From positions 64,846,757 to 64,910,756 of the forward strand of contig CM034535.1 in the NCBI GenBank assembly GCA_020002185.1: DNA of 64,000 bases. Direction: 5' to 3'. This stretch comes from Paraescarpia echinospica (lineage: Eukaryota; Annelida; Polychaeta; Sabellida; Siboglinidae). Of this stretch, positions 24,601-32,828 are shown piece by piece. The notes under the pieces are model-generated. The model did not search any database and was not told where the DNA came from. It saw nothing but the letters and a program-made list of their open reading frames with translations. Each line of letters begins with the position of its first letter. The first letter of the stretch is position 1. A program made the translations under genes and the position numbers.

Positions 24601-25417
24601 TGATTTGCTCTCGTAAAATTACAACACTAAACAACCCATGTGTATGATGGATCCCTGTGCTGTACTTCAAGTTAAGTGTGGCTAGCCCCTTTAGTGATGA
24701 CATTTTGTTTAATGTTTCTCGCAAGTTTTGGCTTTGCACCATATCTCTGTGACATTTACTCCAAACTACACCAATGATTCCGTCAAACATCCCACATTGT
24801 TTCAAGTACAAAAAGGACATGTAAGCTTAAAATGTACTGTTTTAGCACACATTGCACAATCAGAACAACGCTTTGAATCACCTACAGTAAAGCACCAAAA
24901 ACACTCATGTTGTAGGAGCACTGCCATATATGGCATGCTGCACCAATGGAGACTGACACAATTCAGGGTGCTTCTCTGATTGCAGTGCTCCAAAACATGA
25001 TATTCCTAAGGAAGACATGTTTTTGTACCTGAAACAATGTGAATGTGGACAGCAGAGACCTCAATATGAGTTTTGTTTTTATTTTTCTTCAAATTTTATG
25101 GGTGTGAAATTTTATTTTCCCAAAAATTTAAATTAGCAATGGTACAATGCGCCTCTAAAATCCAGGCCTGACATAATAAGCTTACACTTTCTCATCCTTT
25201 TTCAATATATATATATTACTGTCTTTGAAAATTCAATTGTTTCCTGTTGATGTAATTAAAGTAAACTTCATGATTATTATAAGTTTGATGTTTTCTCTTT
25301 CTTCAGCGGGTGTTTGTCATGCCCAACATGGACGACCTTGTGATTCCTCTCATGTGCAGTCACATGGCCGACAGTCGGACCAAGTTCCAGACTGATGACA
25401 CCACTGCGGCTCGGTGA
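1815..25417 (+). CDS. TEX2: TEX2 homologue, SMP-domain lipid-transfer protein (7 coding exons)
   Basis: Coding sequence is join(1815..3059, 6814..7638, 10889..11130, 13714..13815, 22603..22806, 23605..23725, 25307..25417), giving 949 residues plus TGA. All six introns are GT-AG and every junction keeps frame. Residues 1-330 are low-complexity and Ser/Pro-rich. A hydrophobic hairpin lies at about 335-380, a PH-like domain at about 416-575 (ending LYLFARTPREKEEW), and an SMP domain from about 655 (NAFIARFFWDFLREKYW) to about 925, including PPPPTDRLWYGF and HITDWIEKKL. TEX2 (yeast Nvj2 relative) is an ER-anchored protein of membrane contact sites whose SMP module carries lipids. The vertebrate protein is about 1130 residues, so this one is shorter in the N-terminal disordered part. 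The start ATG is preceded by an in-frame stop. A further 5' exon outside the window is possible. Identification rests on recognised domain order and motifs, without a database search. Confidence 0.93.
4685..5003. repeat. CACACACCA-type microsatellite
   Basis: Imperfect (CA)n broken regularly by CC, giving ACACACCAC-like 8-12-bp motifs over about 320 bp. The cysteine/valine/tryptophan-rich and His/Thr-rich reading frames here are products of the repeat. Confidence 0.95.
5520..5590 (-). repeat. Degenerate retroposon 3' tail
   Basis: On the minus strand this reads GGGCACTATATAAGTAC followed by a TTTATTTA-rich tail. It resembles the GCGCTATATAAGAA tail of the SINEs at 9.8 and 22.2 kb. No tRNA-like head is recognisable, so it is only a remnant. 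Confidence 0.4.
6417..6638. repeat. Compound TCTCTCTG / CA microsatellite
   Basis: About 170 bp of (TC)n interrupted regularly by G (TCTCTCTG motif) pass directly into a pure (CA) run of about 25 units. The junction between two different simple repeats is clean. It ends about 175 bp upstream of the acceptor of TEX2 exon 2. Confidence 0.97.
6814..7638 (+). CDS. TEX2: TEX2 coding exon 2 (PH-like domain, start of SMP)
   Basis: Acceptor is TTCCTTGCAG|GGATGG and donor is GATTCAT|GTGAGT; length is 825 nt, phase 0 at both ends, residues 416-690. It opens with GWMNEVSKYD, the start of the PH-like domain, which ends near LYLFARTPREKEEWYWRF. An acidic, Ser-rich linker follows, then NAFIARFFWDFLREKYW, the start of the SMP domain. 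Confidence 0.92.
9102..9246. repeat. 47-bp tandem triplication
   Basis: Three nearly perfect copies of a 47-bp unit containing TTCTGATTGTAACTATGCC, with starts at 9121, 9168 and 9215. The copies differ by single bases (CCACCTATT vs CCGCCTATT), indicating recent amplification. Confidence 0.93.
9820..10155 (+). mobile_element. tRNA-derived SINE, copy 1
   Basis: About 335 bp. The 5' head is tRNA-like, with an A-box-like GTAGCGGTAAGAGCTCC and a clear B box in GCGGGTTCGAATCCTG. A central body shared with the copy at 22.2 kb follows (CTCAGCTGTACGAATGAGTA, then GAAGTCGAGATGGTGTTC). The tail is CTGCGCTATATAAGAACTTA plus a T-rich run. Pol III boxes plus a LINE-like tail are the usual build of a tRNA-SINE. 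The short reading frame inside it is meaningless. Confidence 0.88.
10889..11130 (+). CDS. TEX2: TEX2 coding exon 3 (SMP domain)
   Basis: Acceptor is CCCTGCCAG|GTGCCA and donor is CCAAGAG|GTGAGT; 242 nt, enters in phase 0 and leaves after two bases of a codon. It encodes VPYFIDELTVTGIEIG and GLWSDLDITYNGGF, core strands of the SMP domain that form the lipid-binding groove. Confidence 0.93.
11765..12110. repeat. GT-rich simple repeat
   Basis: Irregular (TG)n with TGCATGCA and TGTATG interruptions. Degenerate forms of the downstream minisatellite unit are present (CATCTCCACCAAGACTTG, TATCTCCACCAAGGCC), so it looks like a decayed edge of the 72-bp array. Confidence 0.85.
12160..13712. repeat. 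72-bp minisatellite interrupted by gap
   Basis: The unit contains ATCCACCAAGTCCACCATGT, AGCCCCCCTGTGTGTGTTTG and GTGCATGCATGGGGTGTGG. Starts at 12261, 12333 and 12405 give a 72-bp period. Copies right of the gap are variants (CTACCAAG; GCGTGTGTGGGG) with shorter periods. Because 72 is a multiple of 3, long open frames appear on both strands, but they are repeat artefacts. The array ends at the splice acceptor of TEX2 exon 4. Confidence 0.95.
12441..13440. other. Assembly gap (1000 N)
   Basis: Exactly 1000 N, so the length is a placeholder. The 72-bp minisatellite is present on both sides, which means the gap is almost certainly an unresolved part of that array and not missing coding sequence. 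Confidence 0.97.
13714..13815 (+). CDS. TEX2: TEX2 coding exon 4 (acidic linker within SMP region)
   Basis: Acceptor is GTGTGTGTTCAG|GTCGGC and donor is GATGACAA|GTACGT; 102 nt, enters and leaves after two bases of a codon. It encodes an acidic stretch including SDEEDSGESSTDEEW, matching the acidic insert found in TEX2 proteins between SMP strands. The acceptor is unusual because its pyrimidine/GT tract is the last minisatellite unit. Confidence 0.88.
14647..14870. repeat. 40-bp tandem repeat
   Basis: About five copies of a 40-bp unit (GGCTGCTGGTCTAGCCCAGG then GCAGTGGCATGTTGTTAATA), at 14647, 14687, 14727 and so on. The last copy has an internal expansion of the CCCAGGGCAGT sub-motif. Confidence 0.94.
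16346..16957 (+). pseudogene. hAT transposase N-terminal fragment (BED zinc finger)
   Basis: 203-codon frame. From about residue 47 (MASKEKFVG) it resembles ZBED/hAT proteins. Recognisable parts are a BED-type finger (VWKYFG, then VHRICRTVMKYKTGNTTN, MIQHLNRHH) and the linker IGKFIVTDLKPCTVVEKPGF that precedes the RNase-H-like core. The CxxC half of the finger is changed: the first cysteine appears as His (HRIC). The frame stops after LESKYEV, and the DDE core does not follow. It is a remnant, unlikely to encode active transposase, though a BED-domain peptide could in principle be made. Confidence 0.85.
17491..17524. repeat. Perfect 14-bp inverted repeat (hairpin) in hAT remnant
   Basis: AGCTTGCCCAACAG, a 6-base loop AAGATA, then CTGTTGGGCAAGCT: both arms pair perfectly. 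The right arm runs straight into the conserved C-terminal transposase segment. The hairpin therefore marks the edge of the internal deletion. Confidence 0.9.
17526..17675 (+). pseudogene. hAT transposase C-terminal dimerisation remnant
   Basis: Read in the frame that ends at TAG 17673-17675, the DNA encodes YLAIPGSSVPSER followed by STAGDVVTSLRTNLKP and VDMLVFLNKNLEL. This is the conserved C-terminal block of hAT transposases (usually SVPSERxFSTAG). It lies in a different frame from the 94-codon ORF that overlaps it. It confirms that both ends of the transposase gene are present and the middle is lost. Confidence 0.9.
18320..20815. repeat. 55-bp minisatellite
   Basis: About 45 copies of a 55-bp unit: AACATGCTGTCCCTACTCCC, TAGGGAATAGCGCCAGCAGA, CACTGCTGCAGACAC. 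Starts at 18374, 18429 and 18484 give the period. Every unit holds the palindrome TCCCTAGGGA and the hairpin CAGCAGACACTGCTG. Variants include AGCGCC/AGAGCC, GCTG/GATG and TACTCC/TACACC. Partial deletions occur near 18985-19145 and 20050-20100. Confidence 0.97.
22170..22512 (+). mobile_element. tRNA-derived SINE, copy 2
   Basis: Same family and orientation as the SINE at 9820-10155. The head contains GTGCAGTGGCTAGAACATC and a B box in CCCGGGTTCGAATTCTG. The body contains CTCAGCTGTATGAATGAGTA and GAAGTCGAGATGGTGTTCGA. The tail is GCACTATATCAGAACTTACC plus T-run. It is more diverged than copy 1 and lies only about 90 bp upstream of TEX2 exon 5. Confidence 0.87.
22603..22806 (+). CDS. TEX2: TEX2 coding exon 5 (SMP domain)
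   Basis: Acceptor is GTTGTGTTGCAG|GGCCGG and donor is AGACTGTG|GTACTA; 204 nt. It encodes KLLRFVDKITQSKYFQ, EVSNTRLVLTVELKSLSGTL and NIPPPPTDRL, the most conserved SMP stretch in TEX2. The split codon TG|G restores the Trp of DRLWYGF with exon 6. Reading through the donor gives a non-homologous tail, which supports splicing here. Confidence 0.94.
22807..23604 (+). other. TEX2 intron 5
   Basis: GT-AG intron of about 800 bp, AT-rich. It contains a 22-bp tandem repeat, CATTCCTGTCATTAGATCTT plus AT, repeated about 3.5 times at 23269-23344. Otherwise nothing is recognised. Confidence 0.8.
23605..23725 (+). CDS. TEX2: TEX2 coding exon 6 (SMP domain)
   Basis: Acceptor is CTCATCCCAG|GTACGG and donor is GAATTCCAG|GTAAAA; 121 nt. 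It encodes WYGFRTNPRLWLSAKPKVGD then HITDWIEKKLAVEFQ, closely matching the TEX2 family pattern. It leaves in phase 0. Confidence 0.94.
23726..25306 (+). other. TEX2 intron 6
   Basis: GT-AG intron of about 1.6 kb. AT-rich; I see no repeats or other recognised features. Confidence 0.75.
25307..25417 (+). CDS. TEX2: TEX2 coding exon 7 (C-terminus, stop)
   Basis: Acceptor is CTTTCTTCAG|CGGGTG. It encodes RVFVMPNMDDLVIPLMCSHM and a short polar tail ending TAAR, then TGA at 25415-25417. VFVMPNMDD is a conserved signature just before the TEX2 C-terminus. Confidence 0.93.
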   Translation, partial: RVFVMPNMDDLVIPLMCSHMADSRTKFQTDDTTAAR

Positions 25418-26775
25418 TGTCAACTCCGTGTCAACTCGTCAATGTCACAACCACCATCAAGGCTAACGACAAGCTGTGTCGTCTCATTGCCAATCATTAT
25501 GTTTGTGTCAACCACTAGGTGTCGCCTGTGCTTGATGACATTTACGTTGCCATCGACGATCACGTCACATTTTTGTTGTGCCACGGTTAATGATAAGCAT
25601 TCCAAGACAGATTGTGGTGGCAAAATGTATTGAAAACTTTGGTTGCATAAATATTGTGCCTGTTTAAGCCATTTTCTGTCACAATGACATCATTACTGGC
25701 AACATATTTTGCGATTTCTGTTAATGTGGTTAAAAACAGGTTTAAAGAAAACATTTTGCTGGCCAAAAAGCACTATACACTGTTTCAATTATATTTTTAC
25801 ACGTAATTGGTGTTTATGCAATTACAGAGCCAGGTTTTTGCAAGATGACCTTTTAAATTGGCTCTTGAGAATTGTGATTATTACTTATTTGTGTCTGCTG
25901 CCAAATGCATTTTCCTATTTGTGCTTATATATGTACATTTTGTTAATTAACTTAATGTTTTCTTCTTTCTTGCTGTGCCGGATAATAGGAAAGATATTTT
26001 TCTCACTGGTGCCAAGCACTGTTTAAGCATTTCACTATCAAGATGGGAGGGAGGTTATAAATATTTGAGATGATGTATATAGGTTTATGTTGCAGTTGCA
26101 CTGCCATAAGTGGTTCAAACAAATAACAAAAGCTGCCATTTTTGTATAAGCTGATACCAGTTTTCTACAATTTATACGTGTTTCGATTGTTTAAAGGAAC
26201 ATTTTAATTATCTGCCATTGCATGTGGTCACATTCTCATGTGTGTTGTGAACTTTGGGAGGGTGCGATGCCCGATGATTATGGATTTGGCTTAATTTTGG
26301 ACATTTGCACTTATTTTTATTCTTTGTGCTTCTGTCTAATGTGCGATGCTGGTATTAAAAATGAGGTTGTTAGCCTTATTCGAGATATTTGGTTTCCATG
26401 TACGAAGGTGAGGTGTTTATGTAGCACAGCAGTTATTGAAAGCACTTCAACCATTGGTGGAAATGTAAAGTTGCATATTATGTGAAAAACGTTTATATGG
26501 AATTGAAGTAAGGTAATATAGTGTGTGGGACATGTTGATTTACTGAACATTTTTATTTAAAATATGGAGGATCTTGGAAGGGCAATTTTGGATTCGTAGA
26601 AAAATACCTACCACCAATATTTGAAATAACAGCAGAAATCACCTGCAGCATGAATCTTCTAACTAGCTAGTAATTGCCACAAGTCACCAGCCTGGTTGGT
26701 TTTAAATATATCTGGCGATACTACCAGGGTAAGTGCTATTCAGTGTTCAATAAAGTTCAGCGTAGGTTAGCTTGG
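25418..26775 (+). other. TEX2: Probable TEX2 3' UTR
   Basis: AT-rich, no coding similarity. A canonical AATAAA lies at 26749-26754 (TTCAATAAAGTTCAG), making a 3' UTR of about 1.35 kb plausible. The short open frames here have no recognisable content. The 3' end is inferred only from the signal. Confidence 0.5.
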
Positions 26776-27399
26776 TAGACTGGACACTAGAAAGAATATC
26801 GGGTTAGAGGACTAGGAAATCTACTTGTGTGCATGTTGGCAGAATGGTTACCAAAGATGTGCAATTATGCGTTTGTAAATATGTATACAGTAACGGGTAT
26901 ACAGCGAGATAATGGAGGGCGGCAGACGGAGACATAATAGGAATGTATCAAACAAGTTGAAAGTATAATGATTGTGTAGCCAACTTAGTTATGGGACTGA
27001 GATGGTTGCGTTGACGGAGCAAGAACATTGATGAGAACAAAGGTGTGGAGAATTACAGAAGCAATGTTGGTCACCTGAGGGAACAGACTGGGACAGTTTG
27101 GAGCCGAGAAAGAACAGTACCTGGTATGTAGGTAGTAAGATGTACCTGGTAGGTAGACCTATGCTGGACATACTTGATTGCTAGGATTGTTGAGCCTTCA
27201 AGTATGCTGACAAGCCCATAACATTTCAAGCCTCGTCGCACACTGCAAATTTGAATATTTTTTTGAAAACGCTCAATTCAAGAATTGTATAGTTCTCGAC
27301 TGTCAAAACACAATTAGCCATTAATATTACCAATTTGATTACTTGAAAGAATGCCAAGTTTCATACTTATCAAGTGTAGTTTACCCGGTACATAGTGAA
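26776..27399. other. Intergenic spacer
   Basis: Non-coding sequence between the putative TEX2 polyadenylation site and the LINE. No genes or repeats recognised. Confidence 0.6.
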
Positions 27400-29890
27400 G
27401 GCCGATTAAGCTATTTAGAGATATGGAGGCAGATTTAACAAGATTGCCACCCAGAGAATTAACTCTAGGTGGCAGGTGGACAAGGAAGCCCTTTGGCTTA
27501 TCGAGAGTCCGACCCTTTTATCTATGTGTATCCTGCCCGTCTGAGGTATGTGTCGATTTTATTTTTAAACATATTCACGCTACTAGCACCCACACAATCA
27601 GCAGGTAATCTGTTCCATTCATTTACAGTCCTTTGTGAAAATGAAAACTTTCTTATATCCAATCTACTCTGCTCCTTTGCCAATGTAAGTTCATGTCCTC
27701 TAGTCCTTCTATCTTTCTTAACTGAGAAAAAAATATTTCTATCAATATTTTCATAACCCTTCAATATTTTAAACACTTCTATCTGATCTCCTCTCAATCT
27801 CCTGGTCTCTAGTGTTGTTAAACCGCATTTTTTTAGGCGTATTTCGTAACTAAGATCCCTCAGTTTTGGTATCATTTTAGTTGCTCTTCTCTGCACTCTT
27901 TCTAGCATATCTGTCCTTCCTGCGATATGGCCTCCACGCTTGAATACAATATTCTAAATGAGGCCTAACTATTGTTTTGTACAGCGGTATTATTAGCTCT
28001 TTTTCCTTATACGTTATGTTTCGCCTAACTAATCCAAGGATTTGATTTCCCTTTGAAGCTGCAATTCCGCACTGCTCTGAAACCTTCATATCAGCACTAA
28101 TGGTTAACCCAGTCCTTTTCTTTTACAGTAGTACTTAGTACAGTACCCCCCATTGTATATTCTACTTCTTCGTTCCCATGTCCTGTGTGGAGGCATTTAC
28201 ATTTCCCAAAATTGAACAGCATTTGCCACTTTTCAGACCATTTGATCAACCTGTCAAGATCATCTTGTAAATGCTGTCTATCTCCATCACTTTTAATCTT
28301 TCTAAACACTTGTGTATCATCCGCAAATTTCAACACCTTGCTTGTTATTTCATCATCCAAATCGTTGATATATATTAAGAATAATATAGGACCTAATACT
28401 GATCCCTGTGGTACCCCACTCAATACTGATTTCCAGTTTGAAGCCTCCCCATCAACTACTACACGTTGTCTTCTGTCAATCAACCATTGTTCTATCCAGT
28501 TTATTATACCATTTCCTATGCCATGGGCCTTTAGTTTAAGCAGTAATCTTTGATGTGGTACTTTGTCGAAAGCTTTTTGAAAATCTAAGTAGACGATATC
28601 TACTGGTGATCCCTCATCTACCCACTTAGTGATGTCTTCCAAAAAACATAACATATTTGTTAAGCATGACCTCGCTTTAAAAAAACCATGTTGAGATGGG
28701 TTTATCAAGTTTTGTTTAACAAGAAAATCCACCATGTGATCTTTAATTAGTCTTTCTAACAATTTACAAATCACTGATGTTAAACTCACTGGTCTATAGT
28801 TCTCTGACTTGTTTCTCGAACCTTTTTTGAATAGCGGTATAATGTTTGCTTCTTTCCATTCTAAAGGAACCACTCCCTCTTCTAATGACAAGTTGAAAAC
28901 TGTTGCAAGCGGTATGCTAATTTGTTCTACAATTTTCAATAGTAGTTTGGGTGGAATACCATCCACTCCAGGTGATTTATTATCCTTCATAGCCCTTATT
29001 TTCTTACCTACCATTTCCGGGGTTACAATTAATTGTCCTAAATAGTCTGAATCTGCCCCCTTGACTTAGCCTCTGGTACTGGCAGTGAACTAATATCTTC
29101 CCTGGTAAACACTGAACTAAAGTACTCATTCAGGTCTTCTGCCATTAAGAATCCCTCTGATATTATATTTCCAGCACTATCTTCTAGAGGACCGACTTTA
29201 TCTTGAACTTTCTGTTTGCTTCGAACATACGCATAAAAACTCTTGCTGTCATGTTTTATATTACTAGCTAATTGTTGTTCATAGCTTCTCTTTGAATTTC
29301 AAATTTCAGCTGTAGCTTGGTTAAGTGCTTCTTTATAACTGTTGTAGTCTTCATCATTTCCAGTACATCTGTATGACTTCCACATCATTTGTTTGTACTT
29401 AATTTTTCTAATGGCTTCTTTCGATAAGTGTTTCTTTTTGGACCGTTTTCCTTGTTTTTTGAAGGGTACAAATTTATCGACTATGCACTTAATTTCACTC
29501 TTTAATACATTCCAGCATTCTGTTGCCGTCTTATTTTTCAGTGTTATTCCAGTCTATCTTTGCTAAATATTTCCTCATGTCCTTATACCTTCCTTTGTGG
29601 AAATTTCTCCTATACTGCTTTTTACTATTCCTTTCTGATTTTACTTTGATGATAAAATGTATCTGGTTGTGATCGCTACTCCCCAGTGGCTCACATATCT
29701 TGACATTGTCAACTAATTCATTCTGTGAGGACAAAACTATGTCTAACACATTCTCACCCCTGGTTGGTTCTAGCACATGTTGAGAAAGGAATGTATCTTG
29801 AACTAAAACTAAAAACTTGTGGTCCTCACTCCCCATACTCTGTAGAGATTTCCATTGTATATGCCCGTGGTTAAAATCCCCCAAAATGCA
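27400..29890 (-). mobile_element. CR1/jockey-type non-LTR retrotransposon, 5'-truncated
   Basis: Minus-strand LINE broken by frameshifts. In coding order: the C-terminal part of the AP endonuclease (29884-29531; LGDFNHGHIQW, GSSDHNQI), a linker, then the reverse transcriptase (29014-28097; SPGVDGIPPKLL, YLDFQKAFDKVPH, GVPQGSVLGPILF, LKFADDTQVF) and a C-terminal region in two frames (28089-27877 and 27908-27522; RPHLEYCIQAW, FSFSQRTVNEWNRLP). It lacks ORF1 and the endonuclease N-terminus, so it is a dead, 5'-truncated copy. The FADD box and thumb sequence suggest the CR1/jockey group; the exact clade needs a phylogeny. It sits between the convergent ends of TEX2 and TNRC6. Confidence 0.93.
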
Positions 29891-32393
29891 AGTTCATTCT
29901 TGCACGTAGCAAGAAGTCTACATTCATGTGCCTTGCTCACAGAAGTAGTTTGTGTGGGTCTTAAACCGACCTTGTCTGTACCTTATCTTTTAAAGTTCCT
30001 TAACTTAAGTGCTTCCACAATTCTTTTTTCTAAACCTACTAGCTAATATCCACTATGACATGGTAGTTCATTTGTACAAAACTTTTTATATTTAGTTTGA
30101 CTGCCTAGTTTAGTGTAATCATCAAAATTTACTTTATTTCTGTTGGACCCCTTTAACTGAAGTCAACCTTGAAATCTTCAAGTGAATACACAACACGATT
30201 AGGCGTGTTTCTGTAGTTAACCGTCGTTGCTCTTGTCGCTTGCGAGATCACTGGCCATTTCAAGCCAACATTAAATGTGCCACTTCAGTGGCTGTTGCCA
30301 CCGACTTCTGTGTGGAGTTGCATAAAAGATATTTCATCATGTCATTTCGACTGTTCAAAATTACTTCATTCAAAATAAGGACCCAAGTCATTCATTATTA
30401 TGGACAGTTTGGTGCTGAACCAAAACATTTAAAGCTTCTTCAATTCATTTAAGTCATCAGGAATCAGGTGCACCGATGTTCAAATTTAAGTAACGTGAAG
30501 TCGGTTTAGCATGTGTATGTCTGCTTTTTATGAAAATCATTACAGTTGATTTCAGTCTTTAGATCAAGTAACTAGCAAAAGAGCAAAGCCGCAAAAGAGC
30601 AAAGCAATTTTTGCCAATTTATACAATAATTTAGCCCAGGCCCAATAAAAGATAATCACATAGTTCTGATATCATAAACTAAACACGCTTCTATAAAACG
30701 TGATAGCATGCAATTTTGTGCAAGAAATCGCTTTTGGACAGTCTACAAAGGTAATTGTTTCTCAAGAAAACCTAGCATCCAGGATACTTTTTTATCCTGA
30801 TCATGATGCCAAATCGGATGACATGGTTTCTCATTTTACTCTTCCAATGTCTGTGCTTACTGTTGCGATTTGTAAATGTTCCTGTACCAGTCAACAAGGC
30901 CAGCAGGTATACCTGTTGTGCTTATGCCATCGTATTCTCCTCGAGTTTTGATCCACAAACACACCAAATTTTGTGAAGTGATTTTTGTTTAATGTAATGC
31001 CATTAGTAACACTTTGCCTAGAAACACATTGCACACACCATAGCACACCCACTGGCCATGAAAGCACCGAAGACGACGACAACAAAAACACCAAAACAAT
31101 ACAGGAAACCATTGTGAACAAGACATTTTCCAAAACAAATGTTGCACACTAAAACATGATGAAGAGTTACACTGTTAATGTATTGCGTCTTGGTCAATTT
31201 CGGTTTTTCTATATTAATGACTGGAAAAATCACCGTCCTATCGTGAAAATATCTGGAGTTGATACGCATGTAAGATGAGACGTCAACGGTAACAAGTGCT
31301 TTAAGTACAGAGGGACACACACGTTGCCACTTCAACTGCAGCCAATGGCCTAATCTCCCTCTTCGATGATCAATAACAATTTTACTCGGTAGCCTCTAAC
31401 ACTGCCTGCCTGCTAAAACATGTCGATCACCAGCATTACCCGATATCGATGATCACAACAACTGCAAGTGAATTACACAAAATGCACATAACGAGACATT
31501 GCCCGCTTAAATAACGAAACAACCATGGAGGTGGGCGCTAATCACTGATCGTCAATGCCGCTGTGTCAACACCGCTACCGCCATCTAGCTGGCGGCAGCT
31601 GATAGCAATCGCCAACATGTCACTTCAAAAAAGAACTCCTTGATAGTCCCAACAGTTCACACACAACATAATTTATGGTGGCATGGAAAAGATCTGTGGA
31701 GTCAAAAACATGTAAATAATATTAATAATAAACTTTTTTCACAAGTAAATATATAATATAGTCGTTGCAGAACATATATTAACACCCATCAGCACATGAA
31801 ATTCAAAATTTAAGTCACCAAATTCTGGTTTGCAAGTCATCACACGTCACTGGCAATGTTCATTTGACTACGAGGTTTCACTTTTTTTTTTGTAATTTTC
31901 TAATAAACCTCTTCAAAAATGCTGGGAGATGTTGCATTAGTCAAGTAGCAGAGAGTAATATGTAAAGTCAGCTTTGGAACTTTTGAAAGACTCGTCATAC
32001 TTCACACATGCGGAAGTATTAAAAAATAAAAACTGTGCCATGGCTTCTTTGAAGCTGTTAGCACCATAAAAATCCTTGCTATTCTCAAATCGTAGTCTAT
32101 TTTTTTGTATTTTAAATCTTTCTTTTTTGGAATGCTCCAGACGACTCTAGCGCGCATACTTCTCATCGCAAGTGCGCAGTGGCAGACGTGTGGGTGCGTC
32201 TCAAGTGAAGGAAGCACACTCGCTGTTTAGTATCATGATAGCAGTACGATACGTCGCGGCAGTGGCGACTAACTGGAAGATCATGACCAAGGAACGACGA
32301 TGACAACAACGGTGACACCAGCACTATCCAATACTTCACGGCATCGCTGCTGACAAGTGGTCACTGCCCAGTGGTCACTGCGCTGACCGACTG
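29891..32393. other. 3' flank / possible 3' UTR of TNRC6
   Basis: No coding similarity on either strand. As TNRC6 ends at 32394 on the minus strand, part of this region should be its 3' UTR, but I could not identify a convincing polyadenylation signal. Its end is left open. Confidence 0.5.
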
Positions 32394-32828
32394 CTAGCAA
32401 GTGTGGTCATCCTCCGTCGGTGCCCACAGGCCGTCGGCACTCCACACGCTGGCCAGGTTCGTTGTGCCGTTCCACTGACCGCTCTCGCTCACCTTACTGG
32501 TGGGGTTGGTCGGCATGGCGAGGTTACGGAAGCTGTTGGTGGAGGACGGGGTGTGGGAGGTGGACGACTGTGGCCATAGGGAAGACGACGAGGGTGTAGA
32601 CCCCCCACTGCCAGCCGGGGTCTGGGCCAACAGCTGCTTCATCTCCGTCTCACTGATACACTCGGCGAGAATCTGCGTGTTGCTGAGGATGCACGAGTCG
32701 AGGGCGTTCTGTGCCTTCACCGCTTCCTGACGCGTGTTGTAGCACACCAGCGCCATGCCCTGGTTTAGGTAGAACACCTGTAGTGGGCCATGCTGCATGC
32801 ATAGTGTCTTCAGGGTCGACCCGTCAAT
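32394..32828 (-). CDS. TNRC6: TNRC6 coding exon 9 (RRM second half, silencing tail)
   Basis: Acceptor is GTGTTTCAG|ATTGAC; 435 nt ending in TAG (32396-32394). It encodes [15 protein letters not shown], the most conserved TNRC6 RRM block, then a Ser/Thr-rich tail with a few tryptophans ([18 protein letters not shown]) of the kind used for CCR4-NOT binding. It ends DDHTC. The tail is shorter than in human paralogues. Confidence 0.95.
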   Translation of the reverse strand: MDGSTLKTLCMQHGPLQVFYLNQGMALVCYNTRQEAVKAQNALDSCILSNTQILAECISETEMKQLLAQTPAGSGGSTPSSSSLWPQSSTSHTPSSTNSFRNLAMPTNPTSKVSESGQWNGTTNLASVWSADGLWAPTEDDHTC